Positions 35,466 through 45,326 of a stretch of 64,000 nt of DNA are shown piece by piece. Every line of letters starts with the position of its first letter. Within the stretch, counting starts at the first letter, position 1. The DNA comes from Hyphomicrobiales bacterium (GTDB lineage: Bacteria; Pseudomonadota; Alphaproteobacteria; Rhizobiales; Beijerinckiaceae). Where the stretch lies: positions 32,464-96,463 of the forward strand of contig JANXWK010000001.1 in the NCBI GenBank assembly GCA_025351165.1, written 5' to 3'. The notes under the pieces are model-generated. The model searched no databases. It was not told the origin of the DNA and saw only the letters and a list, made by a program, of their open reading frames with translations. Both the position numbers and the translations under genes were made by a program.

Positions 35466-37427
35466 TTGAAAGAACATAATATCACTGCTGTTCACCTCCA
35501 CACCCTTTTCAATGTTACTGGCAGTGGCAGCGCATTTGCTGCCATTTCAAATGAGCCTTGGCTTAAAATTGAAAGCAATATTGATTTTAAACAGGGGCCA
35601 TGGGTGGAGGTTATCTACTGCACAAGTTATCTGGATACTTTAGTGCGGCCATTGCTGCGGTGCGTTTTGCCTGATGATTATCATGATGAAATTCTTCCAG
35701 CGCCTGTTTTTGGGCGGGCAATCTGGCGGGGGCCATTACCTGCTGGAACTTTATCCTTGCAGATATCACCTTTAAATCAGACAGGTTCATTCCATTTTAA
35801 AATTGAATCCTTGCGTGTCATGTCAAAGCTGGAGCTTTTGGGACGTGCAGTTTTGAAACGTCCTCGAAAAGCGCTTCTTGGTGTTTTATCGCGTGTTGGA
35901 GGGTACCGGTATTTAGCAAGGGTCAATCTGCGTCACGCGTTGGGAGCAACGCCTTTGGAGCACTATTCTCAATGGCTTAAAACGCGCTACAGACAATTTG
36001 ACGTGGATGGTTTTGATGGCAAAACGGCAAGCAAGACACTCATTATTTTGACTTGTAAGGTTTACGCTGCCGATAAAGACTGGCTCAACAGATTTATAAC
36101 AGAGCTTCAGGCACAGCCTTACAAACATTGGTGCCTACACATTCAAAGTGGTATTTTGCAAGGTAACGTTTTGATTGATGATGTGTATCAAGACACCAGA
36201 ATTTATTTGGGTAAATTACCTTGCATCAGCAGCTCGCTTATCATGATGGTTTCAGCTGGTACGTATTTATATCCCTATGCTTTGAGTGTTTTAGCGCATA
36301 ATGCAGATACTCATTCAGAAGCGGATATTTTTTATGCTGATACGGATGAAATAAGCGTGAATGGGTTGCATCACAACCCGCATTTCAGACCAGATTTTGA
36401 CCCATTGCTTTTTACGAAACTAGATTATCTAGGCTATGCCTTTTGTGTACGCCGCAGGGCATTTGAGGGCGATATGGATGCATATCGTGCTAGTTTGATG
36501 AGTATAAGTCTACCGAAGAAGACTTTTCATCATATTGCACGCGTTTTCATGGGTGTTGAAAGCAAGACTGGCATAATGCCAGAAAGGCTCACAAAAGAAC
36601 AAATCAGTTTGTCAGAAAAAGTCAGCATCATAATTCCAACCAAAAACCAACACGCTATATTTAAAAGATGTATGGATAGTATCTTTGCATTCAGCAATTT
36701 GTTGAATGTAGAAATTATTATTATTAATAATGGCAGTTTTGATGTTGATGCCGTGGCCTATCTTAAAGAGCTTGAAGCAAAAGGTGTAAAAGTTCTTGAT
36801 CGACCTGGGCCGTTTAATTTTTCCAGGCTCTGCAATGATGGGGCAAAAGAGGCAACGTCAGATTTTCTTGTTTTTTTGAACAATGATACTGAGATAACCC
36901 ATAGTGACTGGTTGGAAAAGCTCTGTTTTTTTGCATCTAAGCCTGATGTGGGCGCTGTTGGAGCCAAGCTGCTTTATGCTGATCGGCGGCTGCAACATGG
37001 AGGCGTTATTTTGGGGCTGGATGGCAGGGCAGGGCATTTCGAGCGACTAGTCGGTGAGCATGACCTTGGATATTTTGGACGGTTAAACGCAACACATGAA
37101 ACAGCATCTGTTACGGGCGCCTGTCTTGCTGTAGAGGCTGCAAAGTTTTGGGTGTCAGGCGGATTTGATGAGATTAATTTGCCAGTTGACCTCAATGACA
37201 TTGATTTATGTTTGCGGCTCAAGACGCATGGCTGGAAAAGTGTTTTTGTGAGTGATGTTGTTTTGGTGCATCATGAATCTGTATCGCGCACTGGATCGTG
37301 GAAACCAGACAAAGTTTATGCTTTGGAGCGCACTTATTTTAAAAAACGCTGGATCAATGATTTGAGGGATTGCCCAAATTTTCATCCTGCCTTGAGTTTA
37401 GAAGGATTCAAGGCAGCTTTGGGGTAA
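35466..37427 (+). CDS. Family 2 glycosyltransferase with an unknown N-terminal domain
   Basis: The product has 653 residues if started at the TTG at 35466. No in-frame ATG lies between the upstream stop and the conserved region, so a TTG start is the best available. Residues 1-130 look like a beta-sandwich domain (WLKIESNIDFKQGPWVEV). A degenerate first GT-like region follows around residues 190-330 (ADTDEISVNG). A complete GT-A domain lies near 378-560 (KVSIIIPTKNQHAIFKRCM, IINNGS, FLNNDTEI, GAKLLYADRRLQHGGV, LNDIDLCLRLK). It follows the repeat glycosyltransferase by 23 bases. Confidence 0.88.
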   Translation: MKEHNITAVHLHTLFNVTGSGSAFAAISNEPWLKIESNIDFKQGPWVEVIYCTSYLDTLVRPLLRCVLPDDYHDEILPAPVFGRAIWRGPLPAGTLSLQISPLNQTGSFHFKIESLRVMSKLELLGRAVLKRPRKALLGVLSRVGGYRYLARVNLRHALGATPLEHYSQWLKTRYRQFDVDGFDGKTASKTLIILTCKVYAADKDWLNRFITELQAQPYKHWCLHIQSGILQGNVLIDDVYQDTRIYLGKLPCISSSLIMMVSAGTYLYPYALSVLAHNADTHSEADIFYADTDEISVNGLHHNPHFRPDFDPLLFTKLDYLGYAFCVRRRAFEGDMDAYRASLMSISLPKKTFHHIARVFMGVESKTGIMPERLTKEQISLSEKVSIIIPTKNQHAIFKRCMDSIFAFSNLLNVEIIIINNGSFDVDAVAYLKELEAKGVKVLDRPGPFNFSRLCNDGAKEATSDFLVFLNNDTEITHSDWLEKLCFFASKPDVGAVGAKLLYADRRLQHGGVILGLDGRAGHFERLVGEHDLGYFGRLNATHETASVTGACLAVEAAKFWVSGGFDEINLPVDLNDIDLCLRLKTHGWKSVFVSDVVLVHHESVSRTGSWKPDKVYALERTYFKKRWINDLRDCPNFHPALSLEGFKAALG

Positions 37428-37435
37428 CTTGAAAA

Positions 37436-37462
37436 TGCTTGCTAAGCAAGATTTTTGGATGC
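37436..37462 (+). terminator. Weak hairpin with T-run after the glycosyltransferase gene
   Basis: GCTTGCTAAGCAAG contains a CTTG/CAAG stem and is followed by ATTTTT. The stem is short, so termination is doubtful. It lies shortly after the stop at 37427 and before the udg gene. Confidence 0.3.
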
Positions 37463-37503
37463 ATCTGAACCAGATAACTTGACTATGGACGGAAACTATA
37501 AAA

Positions 37504-38805
37504 ATGAAAATTGCCATGATTGGTTCGGGCTATGTTGGTCTTGTCTCAGGTGCCTGTCTGGCTGATTTTGGCCATGAGGTAACATGTGTTGATAAAGACA
37601 TGGCCAAAATTGAGGCTTTACGTAAGGGCATAATGCCAATTTTTGAACCAGGTCTTGCGGAGCTTGTTTTAAAAAACATGCGAGAGGGGCGCCTGTCATT
37701 TACCAATGATCTCAAGCCTTGCGTAGGGGATGCAGATGCAGTGTTTATTGCTGTTGGCACGCCATCAAGGCGCGGGGATGGTCATGCGGATTTAACCTAT
37801 GTATATGAAGCCTCACGGGAAATTGCTGCATGCCTAACCAGGTTTACGGTTATTGTTACAAAATCTACTGTACCTGTTGGAACGGGCGACGAGGTTGAAA
37901 AAATCATAAGTGCCACCAATCCGCAGGCTGAATTTGCAGTTGTCTCCAATCCGGAGTTTTTGCGCGAAGGTGCAGCTATAAAGGATTTTAAACATCCTGA
38001 CCGCATCGTTATTGGCCTTGAGGATGAGCGCGCGCGCGAAATTATGACTGAAATTTATCGTCCGCTTTATCTCAATCAGGCTCCCATCCAGTTTACAGGA
38101 CGGCGTACATCAGAACTCATCAAATATGCAGCAAATGCCTTTCTTGCTACTAAAATAACTTTTATCAATGAAATTGCAGATTTATGTGAAAAAGTTGGCG
38201 CAAATGTGAAGGATGTAGCGCGGGGTATTGGCCTTGATAACCGGATAGGCGGAAAATTTCTTAATGCAGGTCCTGGATATGGCGGATCGTGCTTTCCAAA
38301 AGACACAACGGCTCTGGTAAAGACAGCCAATGATTATGGGGCCCCTTTACGTATCATTGAAACTGTAGTTGCCATTAATGATGCGCGCAAGCTCCGCATG
38401 GCACAGAAAATAATCAAGGCCTGTGGAGGCTCAGTCAAGGATAAGGTTATTGCCATTCTTGGCCTGGCATTCAAGCCCAATACAGATGATATGCGGGATG
38501 CCCCCTCTATTACAATTATCGAATCCTTGAAAAAAGCAGGTGCTCACGTTCGTGCCTACGATCCTGAAAGTATTGAACAGGCCAAGCTTGTGCTAAATGA
38601 CATTATTTATGCAGGCAATGCCTATTCATGTGCCCAAAATGCTGATGCATTGGTTATTGTTACGGAGTGGGAGGAGTTCAGGGCGCTGGATATTGGGCGC
38701 ATTGTGGCTGCACTTAAATCACCCATAATTGTAGACTTACGTAATATTTACAGGCCTGAAGACATGGCAAAAAAGGGCGTGCAATATACAAGCCTTGGAC
38801 GGTAG
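37504..38805 (+). CDS. UDP-glucose 6-dehydrogenase
   Basis: The product has 433 residues. The Rossmann motif IGSGYVGLVSGACLADFGH opens it, followed by AVGTPSRRGDGHADLTYV and TKSTVPVGTGDEVE. The catalytic cysteine is at about residue 263 in GPGYGGSCFPKDT. The C-terminal domain has ILGLAFKPNTDDMRDAPS. It oxidises UDP-glucose to UDP-glucuronate, a precursor for acidic surface polysaccharide. It closes the plus-strand polysaccharide set. Confidence 0.97.
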   Translation: MKIAMIGSGYVGLVSGACLADFGHEVTCVDKDMAKIEALRKGIMPIFEPGLAELVLKNMREGRLSFTNDLKPCVGDADAVFIAVGTPSRRGDGHADLTYVYEASREIAACLTRFTVIVTKSTVPVGTGDEVEKIISATNPQAEFAVVSNPEFLREGAAIKDFKHPDRIVIGLEDERAREIMTEIYRPLYLNQAPIQFTGRRTSELIKYAANAFLATKITFINEIADLCEKVGANVKDVARGIGLDNRIGGKFLNAGPGYGGSCFPKDTTALVKTANDYGAPLRIIETVVAINDARKLRMAQKIIKACGGSVKDKVIAILGLAFKPNTDDMRDAPSITIIESLKKAGAHVRAYDPESIEQAKLVLNDIIYAGNAYSCAQNADALVIVTEWEEFRALDIGRIVAALKSPIIVDLRNIYRPEDMAKKGVQYTSLGR

Positions 38806-38831
38806 ATCAAGCATTGGCCACTAGATTTTGT

Positions 38832-39680
38832 CTATAGTCTGAAGGAGTAATTCAGGCTAGCTCCGATGGAGTACTGATTGCGCTGACCCAATACGCTTGT
38901 TATTGGGCTTTTTGCAGCATCATTGGTTAGGCGATCATAACGCTGAAAAATGCTTGTGGTTACACTTTTATTCCATTCATAGCTAACTGCAGTAGAGAGG
39001 CCTGTAGATTTTAAGCCGCCCAAAGGAGTAAAGGCATTAATTCTCCCATTTTTTACAGCCTCTATTTCACTTACGCCAAAATTTCGTGTCATGAATGTTG
39101 TATTTGCCAGTGAAAGACGGGGCCCGGCTGATAATGTGAACTGGGAAATTTTTTCTACCCAATCACCAGAAATATCTGCGATAAAGCCAGTATTGGAGCG
39201 AAGTAATCCATGGCGTAATTCAGCGCGCACTCTTAAGTGATCTTCTACAGGCCAGTATTCCGCAAAGCCACCACCCTCGAGTGTCCATTTAACATTGTTT
39301 AGGCCTTTAAGCTGTACATCGCTACCGTGATACCTGCCACTGCGTATGTTAACAACCAAGCCAGTTCTAAATTGATTTTGATTGAATACAGTAAAGTCCA
39401 TGCTGTCATCAGGTGCGCTAAAATCTGATTTTTCACTTTCATGGCGCCAGTTTAAGGATGGAATCAGGTTGAGGTGATACGGGCGATCGTAAACGTTTGC
39501 GCTTCGTGCACCTTCATAGCTTGGGCCAATGATAGCAGAATTACCAATTGTTATGACCCACTGCTCGGCTTTTTGCGGTGAGAGTACAGAAATATTCTCG
39601 GCTGAAGCTGAATCTGGCAAATTAAAGCAAAGCAAGATAGTTGCGCCAAGATACAACAAGTGATTGCCAGAACGGATCAT
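38832..39680 (-). CDS. MipA/OmpV family outer-membrane protein
   Basis: The product has 282 residues. A signal peptide (hydrophobic HLLYLGATILLCFNL, cleavage near SASA) precedes a beta-strand-rich region ending in the aromatic C-terminal strand SIGASLNYSFRL, where the terminal residue is Leu rather than the usual Phe. Patterns such as GNSAIIGPSYEGA and HLNLIPSLNWRHE are typical of MipA/OmpV proteins. It follows the sigma54-type regulator gene on the same strand with a 94-base gap, so it may be part of or controlled by that system. Confidence 0.87.
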   Translation of the reverse strand: MIRSGNHLLYLGATILLCFNLPDSASAENISVLSPQKAEQWVITIGNSAIIGPSYEGARSANVYDRPYHLNLIPSLNWRHESEKSDFSAPDDSMDFTVFNQNQFRTGLVVNIRSGRYHGSDVQLKGLNNVKWTLEGGGFAEYWPVEDHLRVRAELRHGLLRSNTGFIADISGDWVEKISQFTLSAGPRLSLANTTFMTRNFGVSEIEAVKNGRINAFTPLGGLKSTGLSTAVSYEWNKSVTTSIFQRYDRLTNDAAKSPITSVLGQRNQYSIGASLNYSFRL

Positions 39681-39774
39681 GTTGTCTGGTTATCATTCAA
39701 GTTTGGTGGTGTCGAGACGCAATGCAGTTAACGTACAAATAAGCCGTATTTTTCTGTAGATGCTTCCAACATAG

Positions 39775-41154
39775 TTAATTTAGCATTTTTTTTACAATTT
39801 TAATGTCATGCTTTTTAATACGATGCCAAAAACTGCGTTCTGAGATACCAAGCATCTGTGCTGCCTTAATTTGAATGCCATCACTTTCTTCCAAAGCCTT
39901 CAATAAAAAATGCCTTTCCTGTTTAAGGAGCTCTGCATCTATATCAGATGGAATTTCGTTCTGCTCATCCGCATTTAAATGTCCTTCAAATACGTAACGA
40001 GGGAGGTTTTGCAAATCAATTAAAGTGCCTTTTGCAACAATGACAGCCCGTTCAACGCAGTTTTGTAATTCTCTTATATTGCCAGGCCATCTGTACTCCA
40101 CCATTGCGGTCTGCGCCTTTGGAGTGAAACCGCTTATTCTTTTTCCCATGGATTCATTAAACTGTTTAAGAAAATAGGCAGCTATGAGAGGTACATCCTC
40201 TTTACGATTTCTGAGTGATGGCAATTCAATTGGAAAAACATTAAGCCTGTAGTAAAGGTCTTCACGAAACAAACCTTGTGAAACAGCTGTTTTCAAATCT
40301 TTATGGGTAGCTGCTACAATGCGTACATCGGTTTCCTGGGTCTGTGTACCACCAACAGGTTCAAATGTACGCTCTTGTAAAACGCGCAGGATTTTTGCCT
40401 GAATGGCAATGGGCATATCGCCAATTTCGTCCAAAAGCAAAGTGCCGCCATCAGCCTGTGCAAAGCGACCAGGACGGTTATTGATAGCGCCCGTAAAGGC
40501 TCCTTTAACATGGCCAAAAAGCTCACTTTCCAGCAATCCTTCTGGTATTGCTGCGCAATTTACTGCGACGAAAGGCCTTTTGCTGCGAGGACTATTAAAA
40601 TGGATAGAGCGTGCAACAACCTCTTTGCCTGTTCCACTTTCCCCTGTTAGTAAAACTGTCGCGCGACTTTCGCAAACTTCAGTTACCTGTTCAATAACAC
40701 GGCAAAATGGTGCACTTGTGCCAATGAGCTGGTCAAAACGATAGCGTCCCTCAAGTTCTGTGCGAAGACGCTCGTTATCTTTGACAACCTCGTTCAGGCG
40801 TAATGCCCTGTAGACTGTAGCTGCAACATCCTCAATCTCAAATGGCTTGGCAATGTAGTCAAATGCGCCTTCTTTGATGAGCTCAACTGCATCGCGTACG
40901 GAGGCAAAAGCTGTAATCATCACTACAGGTGTTTCTGGATAATTTGTGCGGATTTCGTTGAGAAGCTGACGACCATCCATGCCTGGCAGGCGCAGATCAG
41001 TCAGTACAAGATCAATCTGTTCCTTACTTAAGATGTCTAAAGCCTCTACTGCATTTTCTGCCGCGATGGCGTTATAGCCAAGATCGGACAAAGCAACTGT
41101 CAGCACATCAGCAAGACGTATTTCGTCATCAACAACAAGGATTGTGCGGCTCAT
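39775..41154 (-). CDS. Sigma54-dependent response regulator (NtrC/AtoC family)
   Basis: The product has 459 residues. The receiver domain has Asp53 as phospho-acceptor (LVLTDLRLPGMDG). The AAA+ domain has Walker A GESGTGKE, the sigma54-contact loop ELFGHVKGAFTGA, and Walker B GTLLLDEIGDMP. The C-terminal Fis-type helix-turn-helix is IQIKAAQMLGISERSFWHRIKK. It is the last gene of the nine-gene minus-strand operon and directly abuts its partner kinase. A sigma54 promoter before the operon (48830) suggests that it drives its own operon. Confidence 0.95.
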   Translation of the reverse strand: MSRTILVVDDEIRLADVLTVALSDLGYNAIAAENAVEALDILSKEQIDLVLTDLRLPGMDGRQLLNEIRTNYPETPVVMITAFASVRDAVELIKEGAFDYIAKPFEIEDVAATVYRALRLNEVVKDNERLRTELEGRYRFDQLIGTSAPFCRVIEQVTEVCESRATVLLTGESGTGKEVVARSIHFNSPRSKRPFVAVNCAAIPEGLLESELFGHVKGAFTGAINNRPGRFAQADGGTLLLDEIGDMPIAIQAKILRVLQERTFEPVGGTQTQETDVRIVAATHKDLKTAVSQGLFREDLYYRLNVFPIELPSLRNRKEDVPLIAAYFLKQFNESMGKRISGFTPKAQTAMVEYRWPGNIRELQNCVERAVIVAKGTLIDLQNLPRYVFEGHLNADEQNEIPSDIDAELLKQERHFLLKALEESDGIQIKAAQMLGISERSFWHRIKKHDIKIVKKMLN

Positions 41155-42885
41155 TTATAAACTCTGCAATTGGTCGTTAAAGCGAGGCAATTCAATGGTA
41201 AATGTTGAGCCTTCACCCTTTTTGCTTGAGCAGGTCACTGATCCATCATGAGCTTCTGCCACATGTTGGACTTTTGCCAGCCCCAAGCCAGTTCCTTTGG
41301 CTTTGGTAGTAAAAAACGGATCAAAAATCTTATCCATTATATCAGCTGAAATGCCATAACCTGTATCGCTAACCGAGATGCTTGCATGTGTTGGCGACGC
41401 ATTTACACTAATTTTTAATATGCCTTCTTCTGGCATTGAATCCAGTGCATTTAAAACCAGGTTTAAAAGGGCCTGATGTATTTGATCTATATCTCCCAAC
41501 GCTTCTACATGTTCTTCAGTTTCTTCTATTTTAAGCATAACATTATGCTTCTGTGCTTCAATTCGAGCAAGTGCTGCCACACGATCTGCCAACATCCTGA
41601 GTTTTATTGGGGCTTTTATGGGTGTTTTAGGGCGGGCAAAATCCAGAAAATCCTGAATAAGACGCTCTATGCGCCTGACTTCATCAACAACATATCCAAG
41701 AAGCCGTTCTTCAGAGGCCCCCAGCTGGGCACGTTTTCTTACAACCTCTGCTGATGTTTTAATGATGCCTAAAGGGTTACGCACTTCATGGGCGATGACC
41801 ATTGCGGCTTCTCCCAAAGCTGTAAGGCGGTCACGTTTTCGAAGCTCTTCTTCAAGCGCATGAAGCTTACTAAGCTCTTCTGCCATGCTGTTGAATCCAA
41901 GCGCGAGCTCCTTGATTTCGTGACTGCCTTCCTCTTTTACACGGCTCTGGTAATCACCAGATGTAATGGAACGCACACCTTTGGTTAAAGCCTTTAAAGG
42001 GCGTACGAGTAAACCAGACATCCACATTCCCGTTGCAATTGAAATCACGCTTCCAAACAGGAAAATACCGCTGAATAATTGCCATTGGCTTATCTGTTCA
42101 TAAAAGCCTTCGCTACTCTCAAGTCCTATAAATAAAACTCCAGCCAGTTGATTATCCACAGAACGTATGGCCGCATAGACTGCCCTGTAGGTATTTTCAG
42201 TTGCCGTCTGATCAAAGACTGTTTCCTCACCAGCTGCAAGGCGTTGAACTACATTTTGTGGCAGGTCAGGCTGGTTCGTGTTTTCTGTTTTTATAAGCTT
42301 ATAGTCATCTTTTGTATGGTGATAGAGGCGCACTTCCAAAGATGTTACAATTTTTACGGAGCTTAGGTATTTTTGATCAAGCCGTGTTCCGATAAACAGG
42401 AATAACTGTTTGGTACCAGACAGAACTGGCAAAACAGAGCCAGCAATCAGAGTTCTTTCCTCTCCAAGCTCAAATTCAAAAATGCCACGTTTAGACACAA
42501 GAGGGAGCTGGTTTATACTCTTAAACGGGGCTGTCGTTAAAACAGATTTTCTCTGGTTATCATATATCGCAATCAGATTATAGCCTACTGACTGGAGAAG
42601 CTCCATATCCTGAATAATCTCTTCCTGGCCTTCTGCTTCTTCTATGTTGGCTTTTTGTATGCGGGCGGCAATGACTTTGGTGGCGCGGTCTGCATCTTCT
42701 GTTGTATCGCGCAAGCCTGATACGAAAAAACGCGAGGTTTCCTCCAACCATTGCTCAACATTGGTTTCAAACGCATCTGAAATTAGTCTTGCGCCAATAT
42801 ATGTTGCTGCAAGCATAGGTGGAACGCTTACCAGAATAAATGCCAGCACCAGTCTTAAACGAAGTGAATGAAGAGTGCTCCCCAT
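41155..42885 (-). CDS. Membrane sensor histidine kinase, partner of the sigma54 regulator
   Basis: The product has 576 residues. A first transmembrane helix (LRLVLAFILVSVPPMLAATYIGA) and a second near 270-292 enclose a periplasmic Cache-like sensor of about 230 residues. HAMP, HisKA with His366 (MVIAHEVRNPLG) and HATPase domains follow (NLVLNALDSM, DTGYGISADIMDKIFDPFFTTKAKGTGLGLA). It is shorter than NtrY and has no PAS domain. Its stop abuts the start of the response regulator gene. The ligand is unknown; the linked transport genes suggest an envelope signal. Confidence 0.94.
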   Translation of the reverse strand: MGSTLHSLRLRLVLAFILVSVPPMLAATYIGARLISDAFETNVEQWLEETSRFFVSGLRDTTEDADRATKVIAARIQKANIEEAEGQEEIIQDMELLQSVGYNLIAIYDNQRKSVLTTAPFKSINQLPLVSKRGIFEFELGEERTLIAGSVLPVLSGTKQLFLFIGTRLDQKYLSSVKIVTSLEVRLYHHTKDDYKLIKTENTNQPDLPQNVVQRLAAGEETVFDQTATENTYRAVYAAIRSVDNQLAGVLFIGLESSEGFYEQISQWQLFSGIFLFGSVISIATGMWMSGLLVRPLKALTKGVRSITSGDYQSRVKEEGSHEIKELALGFNSMAEELSKLHALEEELRKRDRLTALGEAAMVIAHEVRNPLGIIKTSAEVVRKRAQLGASEERLLGYVVDEVRRIERLIQDFLDFARPKTPIKAPIKLRMLADRVAALARIEAQKHNVMLKIEETEEHVEALGDIDQIHQALLNLVLNALDSMPEEGILKISVNASPTHASISVSDTGYGISADIMDKIFDPFFTTKAKGTGLGLAKVQHVAEAHDGSVTCSSKKGEGSTFTIELPRFNDQLQSL

Positions 42886-43278
42886 TCAGGCTTCACTTCC
42901 CAATAAAACTACACCGATAAGTATAATGCCAATACCTATTCCGCGAGTCCAGTCCACAGTTTCATGCAGCAGAAAATATGCGCAAAAAGGGACTGTTATG
43001 TAAGTCAGGCCAGTCAGGGGAAAAGCTTGGCTCACCTCCATTTTCTGTAAAATAAGCATCCATAGAAAAAACATTGCTATGTAACAAACCACAGCCAGCC
43101 AGACCATTGGAGATGTAAATGCCGCTGAAACAAAACCTGGAAAATCAGCGATCTCCCCAAGGTTGGCACCTCCTAGTTTGAAGATAATCTGAGCCATGGT
43201 ATCAAGAGCCAGAAAGACGATCCAGATCAGGAGAAGTCGATGTTTTTTCAGTTTTTGCTGTGGTGCGGATACATTCAT
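42886..43278 (-). CDS. Small four-helix DMT/SMR-type membrane transporter (copy 2)
   Basis: The product has 130 residues with four predicted helices (LLLIWIVFLALDTMAQIIF, MVWLAVVCYIAMFFLWMLIL, TYITVPFCAYFLL, GIGIGIILIGVVLLGSE). The pattern MEVSQAFPLTGLTYI is like the EmrE/ArnF superfamily. A second, related protein of 119 residues lies at 45327 in the same operon. Pairs of EmrE-like proteins form heterodimers such as ArnE/ArnF, which flip undecaprenyl-phosphate aminoarabinose. The flippase reading is inference. Confidence 0.88.
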   Translation of the reverse strand: MNVSAPQQKLKKHRLLLIWIVFLALDTMAQIIFKLGGANLGEIADFPGFVSAAFTSPMVWLAVVCYIAMFFLWMLILQKMEVSQAFPLTGLTYITVPFCAYFLLHETVDWTRGIGIGIILIGVVLLGSEA

Positions 43279-43289
43279 ATTCGGTTTGC

Positions 43290-44462
43290 CTATTTATAAC
43301 CCTTTAAATCAGGGTCCATTTTATCAAACGCTATAAATTTTGCTACAAATCGTAGTATTTGATTCAAGATCCAGTTTCTATGACGAAAATAAATGAAAGA
43401 TGGTTCGAGCCTACTGCCAAGACGCAGTTTTTCCCCGTAGGCTGTCTGCCCAGTTTGCAGCATCTTGTACCCATGTTTTTGCGCGTATCTTACATTATCC
43501 ATCCAACCTACAAAATACAGATTATTGTCGCGTGCTTCTGGATGTCTGCGACCTATGAATTTATCAATAACCTTGCGGTGGTTTTCATTCTTACCCTCAT
43601 TGAGCAAGATAAGATTAAAGCCTATCAAGCTACCTTTCCCCCCTTTATTTTCCATATCTTTTAGCCAATAAAGCATTATAAGGGCTTTGCCATTTAAAGC
43701 TTCAGTAATGGCACCAAAATACCCTTTTGGCAGAGTTTCCAGATCGCCGTAATCATAGCCACTTTGATCTCGTGTTTGTTCGTACAGGGTGTCTATTTCA
43801 GCTTCAATACCTTTAATTGATGTTCTGTATTCGAAAATCAGGTTTTGTGCAGCACGAATTTTACGTTTAAATGAACTGCGATTATTGGCAGATAATCCAG
43901 CAAAATACTCTGCTTCTGTACCTGGTAAATCAAGGACTGCAACTGGTAGTGAGCTGGTAATGCTGTAGCCTGCATTTTTCAGGCTTGGACCGATTGCTGC
44001 TTGATCTGTGCCGTTTAAATCCTTGATTGCCATCAGACCAATTTTAGATTCTAAAGCATGTTTTTTGAGTGCATTGAGAATTGCCGTAACTGCATAATTT
44101 TGTTGTTGCACATCAAGCTCAGGGGCAAAACCCAAGTGACACCGTTCAGCAAGCGGTGATCCAAGCCCTAATACTTTCAACGACAGTAAATGGGGTAAAT
44201 ACTTAAAAATTATGTTGCTTATTTGGCGTAGTTTGCCCTGCAATGGGGTATCCAGCCGGTATCTGAGTGTAAATAATGGCGCAACGGCAACTATCTTGTT
44301 TTGAAATTCAACTTTGACCGCGCTGTGATGGTAAGCAGAGTGGGTCAGCTTTTCGCAGGCTGTATAGTAGTCATATCCTTCTGCCTCACCTTTTTGGCAA
44401 CGCTCCCAATCATCGCGGGTAATATCACAGATGCGCTGGCATATTGTTGCGGTAAATTTCAT
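43290..44462 (-). CDS. FemAB-like GNAT acyltransferase
   Basis: The product has 390 residues. Patterns such as AYHHSAVKVEFQNKIVAVAP, LSANNRSSFKRKIR and LYFVGWMDNVRYAQKHGYK fit the double-GNAT (FemAB/BioF2-like) fold that transfers amino-acyl or acyl groups. A catalytic residue cannot be assigned. Its start directly abuts the hydrolase gene stop and it is followed after 11 bases by a small transporter. In context it may acylate the product of the operon. Confidence 0.82.
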   Translation of the reverse strand: MKFTATICQRICDITRDDWERCQKGEAEGYDYYTACEKLTHSAYHHSAVKVEFQNKIVAVAPLFTLRYRLDTPLQGKLRQISNIIFKYLPHLLSLKVLGLGSPLAERCHLGFAPELDVQQQNYAVTAILNALKKHALESKIGLMAIKDLNGTDQAAIGPSLKNAGYSITSSLPVAVLDLPGTEAEYFAGLSANNRSSFKRKIRAAQNLIFEYRTSIKGIEAEIDTLYEQTRDQSGYDYGDLETLPKGYFGAITEALNGKALIMLYWLKDMENKGGKGSLIGFNLILLNEGKNENHRKVIDKFIGRRHPEARDNNLYFVGWMDNVRYAQKHGYKMLQTGQTAYGEKLRLGSRLEPSFIYFRHRNWILNQILRFVAKFIAFDKMDPDLKGYK

Positions 44463-45320
44463 TTACTCTGCCGCCTGCAATGTATCTTTTTTTGATTTTG
44501 CACGCTGGCTGATCTCACGTTCAACGGCCCAATTTACGAAGCTTACAGACCTTTCTACAACAATGTTACGTTGGCGGTCTATGGTTACAAGATGGTAGCT
44601 ATCATCAAGAACAAGTGTTTCGACTATACCGCCCAGGTTCTTCTGCAAATAGAAGGCGTTTTTAAGTGATGCAATATCATCTTCTCGTGCATGAGCAATA
44701 AAGACTGGTTTTTTGATTGATTTCAGTTCTTTTTTTACCACATCTATCATTGTCCAAAATTGATTTATACTTGATGCAGGTGTGCCAAGACTACCAGCCT
44801 CAGAACTATCACCAGAAAACATTGCTTTGACCACAGCTGCCCGAACACGCTCATCTTTGAGACCATAAGGCTCCCGCTCAACAAAGCGAAGATGCTTGCC
44901 AATTGGCGTGTAATAAAGAGGACGCAGCAAAACACGTGTCCAGGGTAGGGAAAAACCATCATACCATATTGTAGGTGCAAAACATAAAATGCCGTCAACT
45001 TTTTCAGGAAACATTGCTGCGGCGTGAAGTGACATCATTGCTCCCATGGAGAGGCCACCTGTAAACACAAGATCGCATCTGGATCTAAGGTTCACCAAAG
45101 CTTCTTCAACGCTTTTGAACCAATCGTGCCAGGTTGTGGCCACTAGGTCTTCTTCTGTACCACAGTGACCAGCAAGCTGGCAGCAGATAACTGTATATCC
45201 AGCATTATTTAGCCCTCTTGCAGTCATTTTCATTTCTACAGGTGTACCGCCCAGTCCATGAACAAGCAGAATGCCAATACTATTGCCCTCAAACTGCAAA
45301 GTTTTATCTGGAATCATCAT
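44463..45320 (-). CDS. Alpha/beta hydrolase (carboxylesterase-like)
   Basis: The product has 285 residues. The oxyanion motif is LLVHGLGGTP and the nucleophile elbow is FTGGLSMGAMMSLHAAAM (serine in GLSMG). A likely catalytic acid lies in HAREDDIASLKN and the histidine in DDSYHLVTIDRQR. It resembles Est30-type carboxylesterases and monoacylglycerol lipases. It lies between the transporter and acyltransferase genes in the operon, so ester or acyl turnover of the same product is possible. Confidence 0.92.
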   Translation of the reverse strand: MMIPDKTLQFEGNSIGILLVHGLGGTPVEMKMTARGLNNAGYTVICCQLAGHCGTEEDLVATTWHDWFKSVEEALVNLRSRCDLVFTGGLSMGAMMSLHAAAMFPEKVDGILCFAPTIWYDGFSLPWTRVLLRPLYYTPIGKHLRFVEREPYGLKDERVRAAVVKAMFSGDSSEAGSLGTPASSINQFWTMIDVVKKELKSIKKPVFIAHAREDDIASLKNAFYLQKNLGGIVETLVLDDSYHLVTIDRQRNIVVERSVSFVNWAVEREISQRAKSKKDTLQAAE

Positions 45321-45326
45321 CTAAAT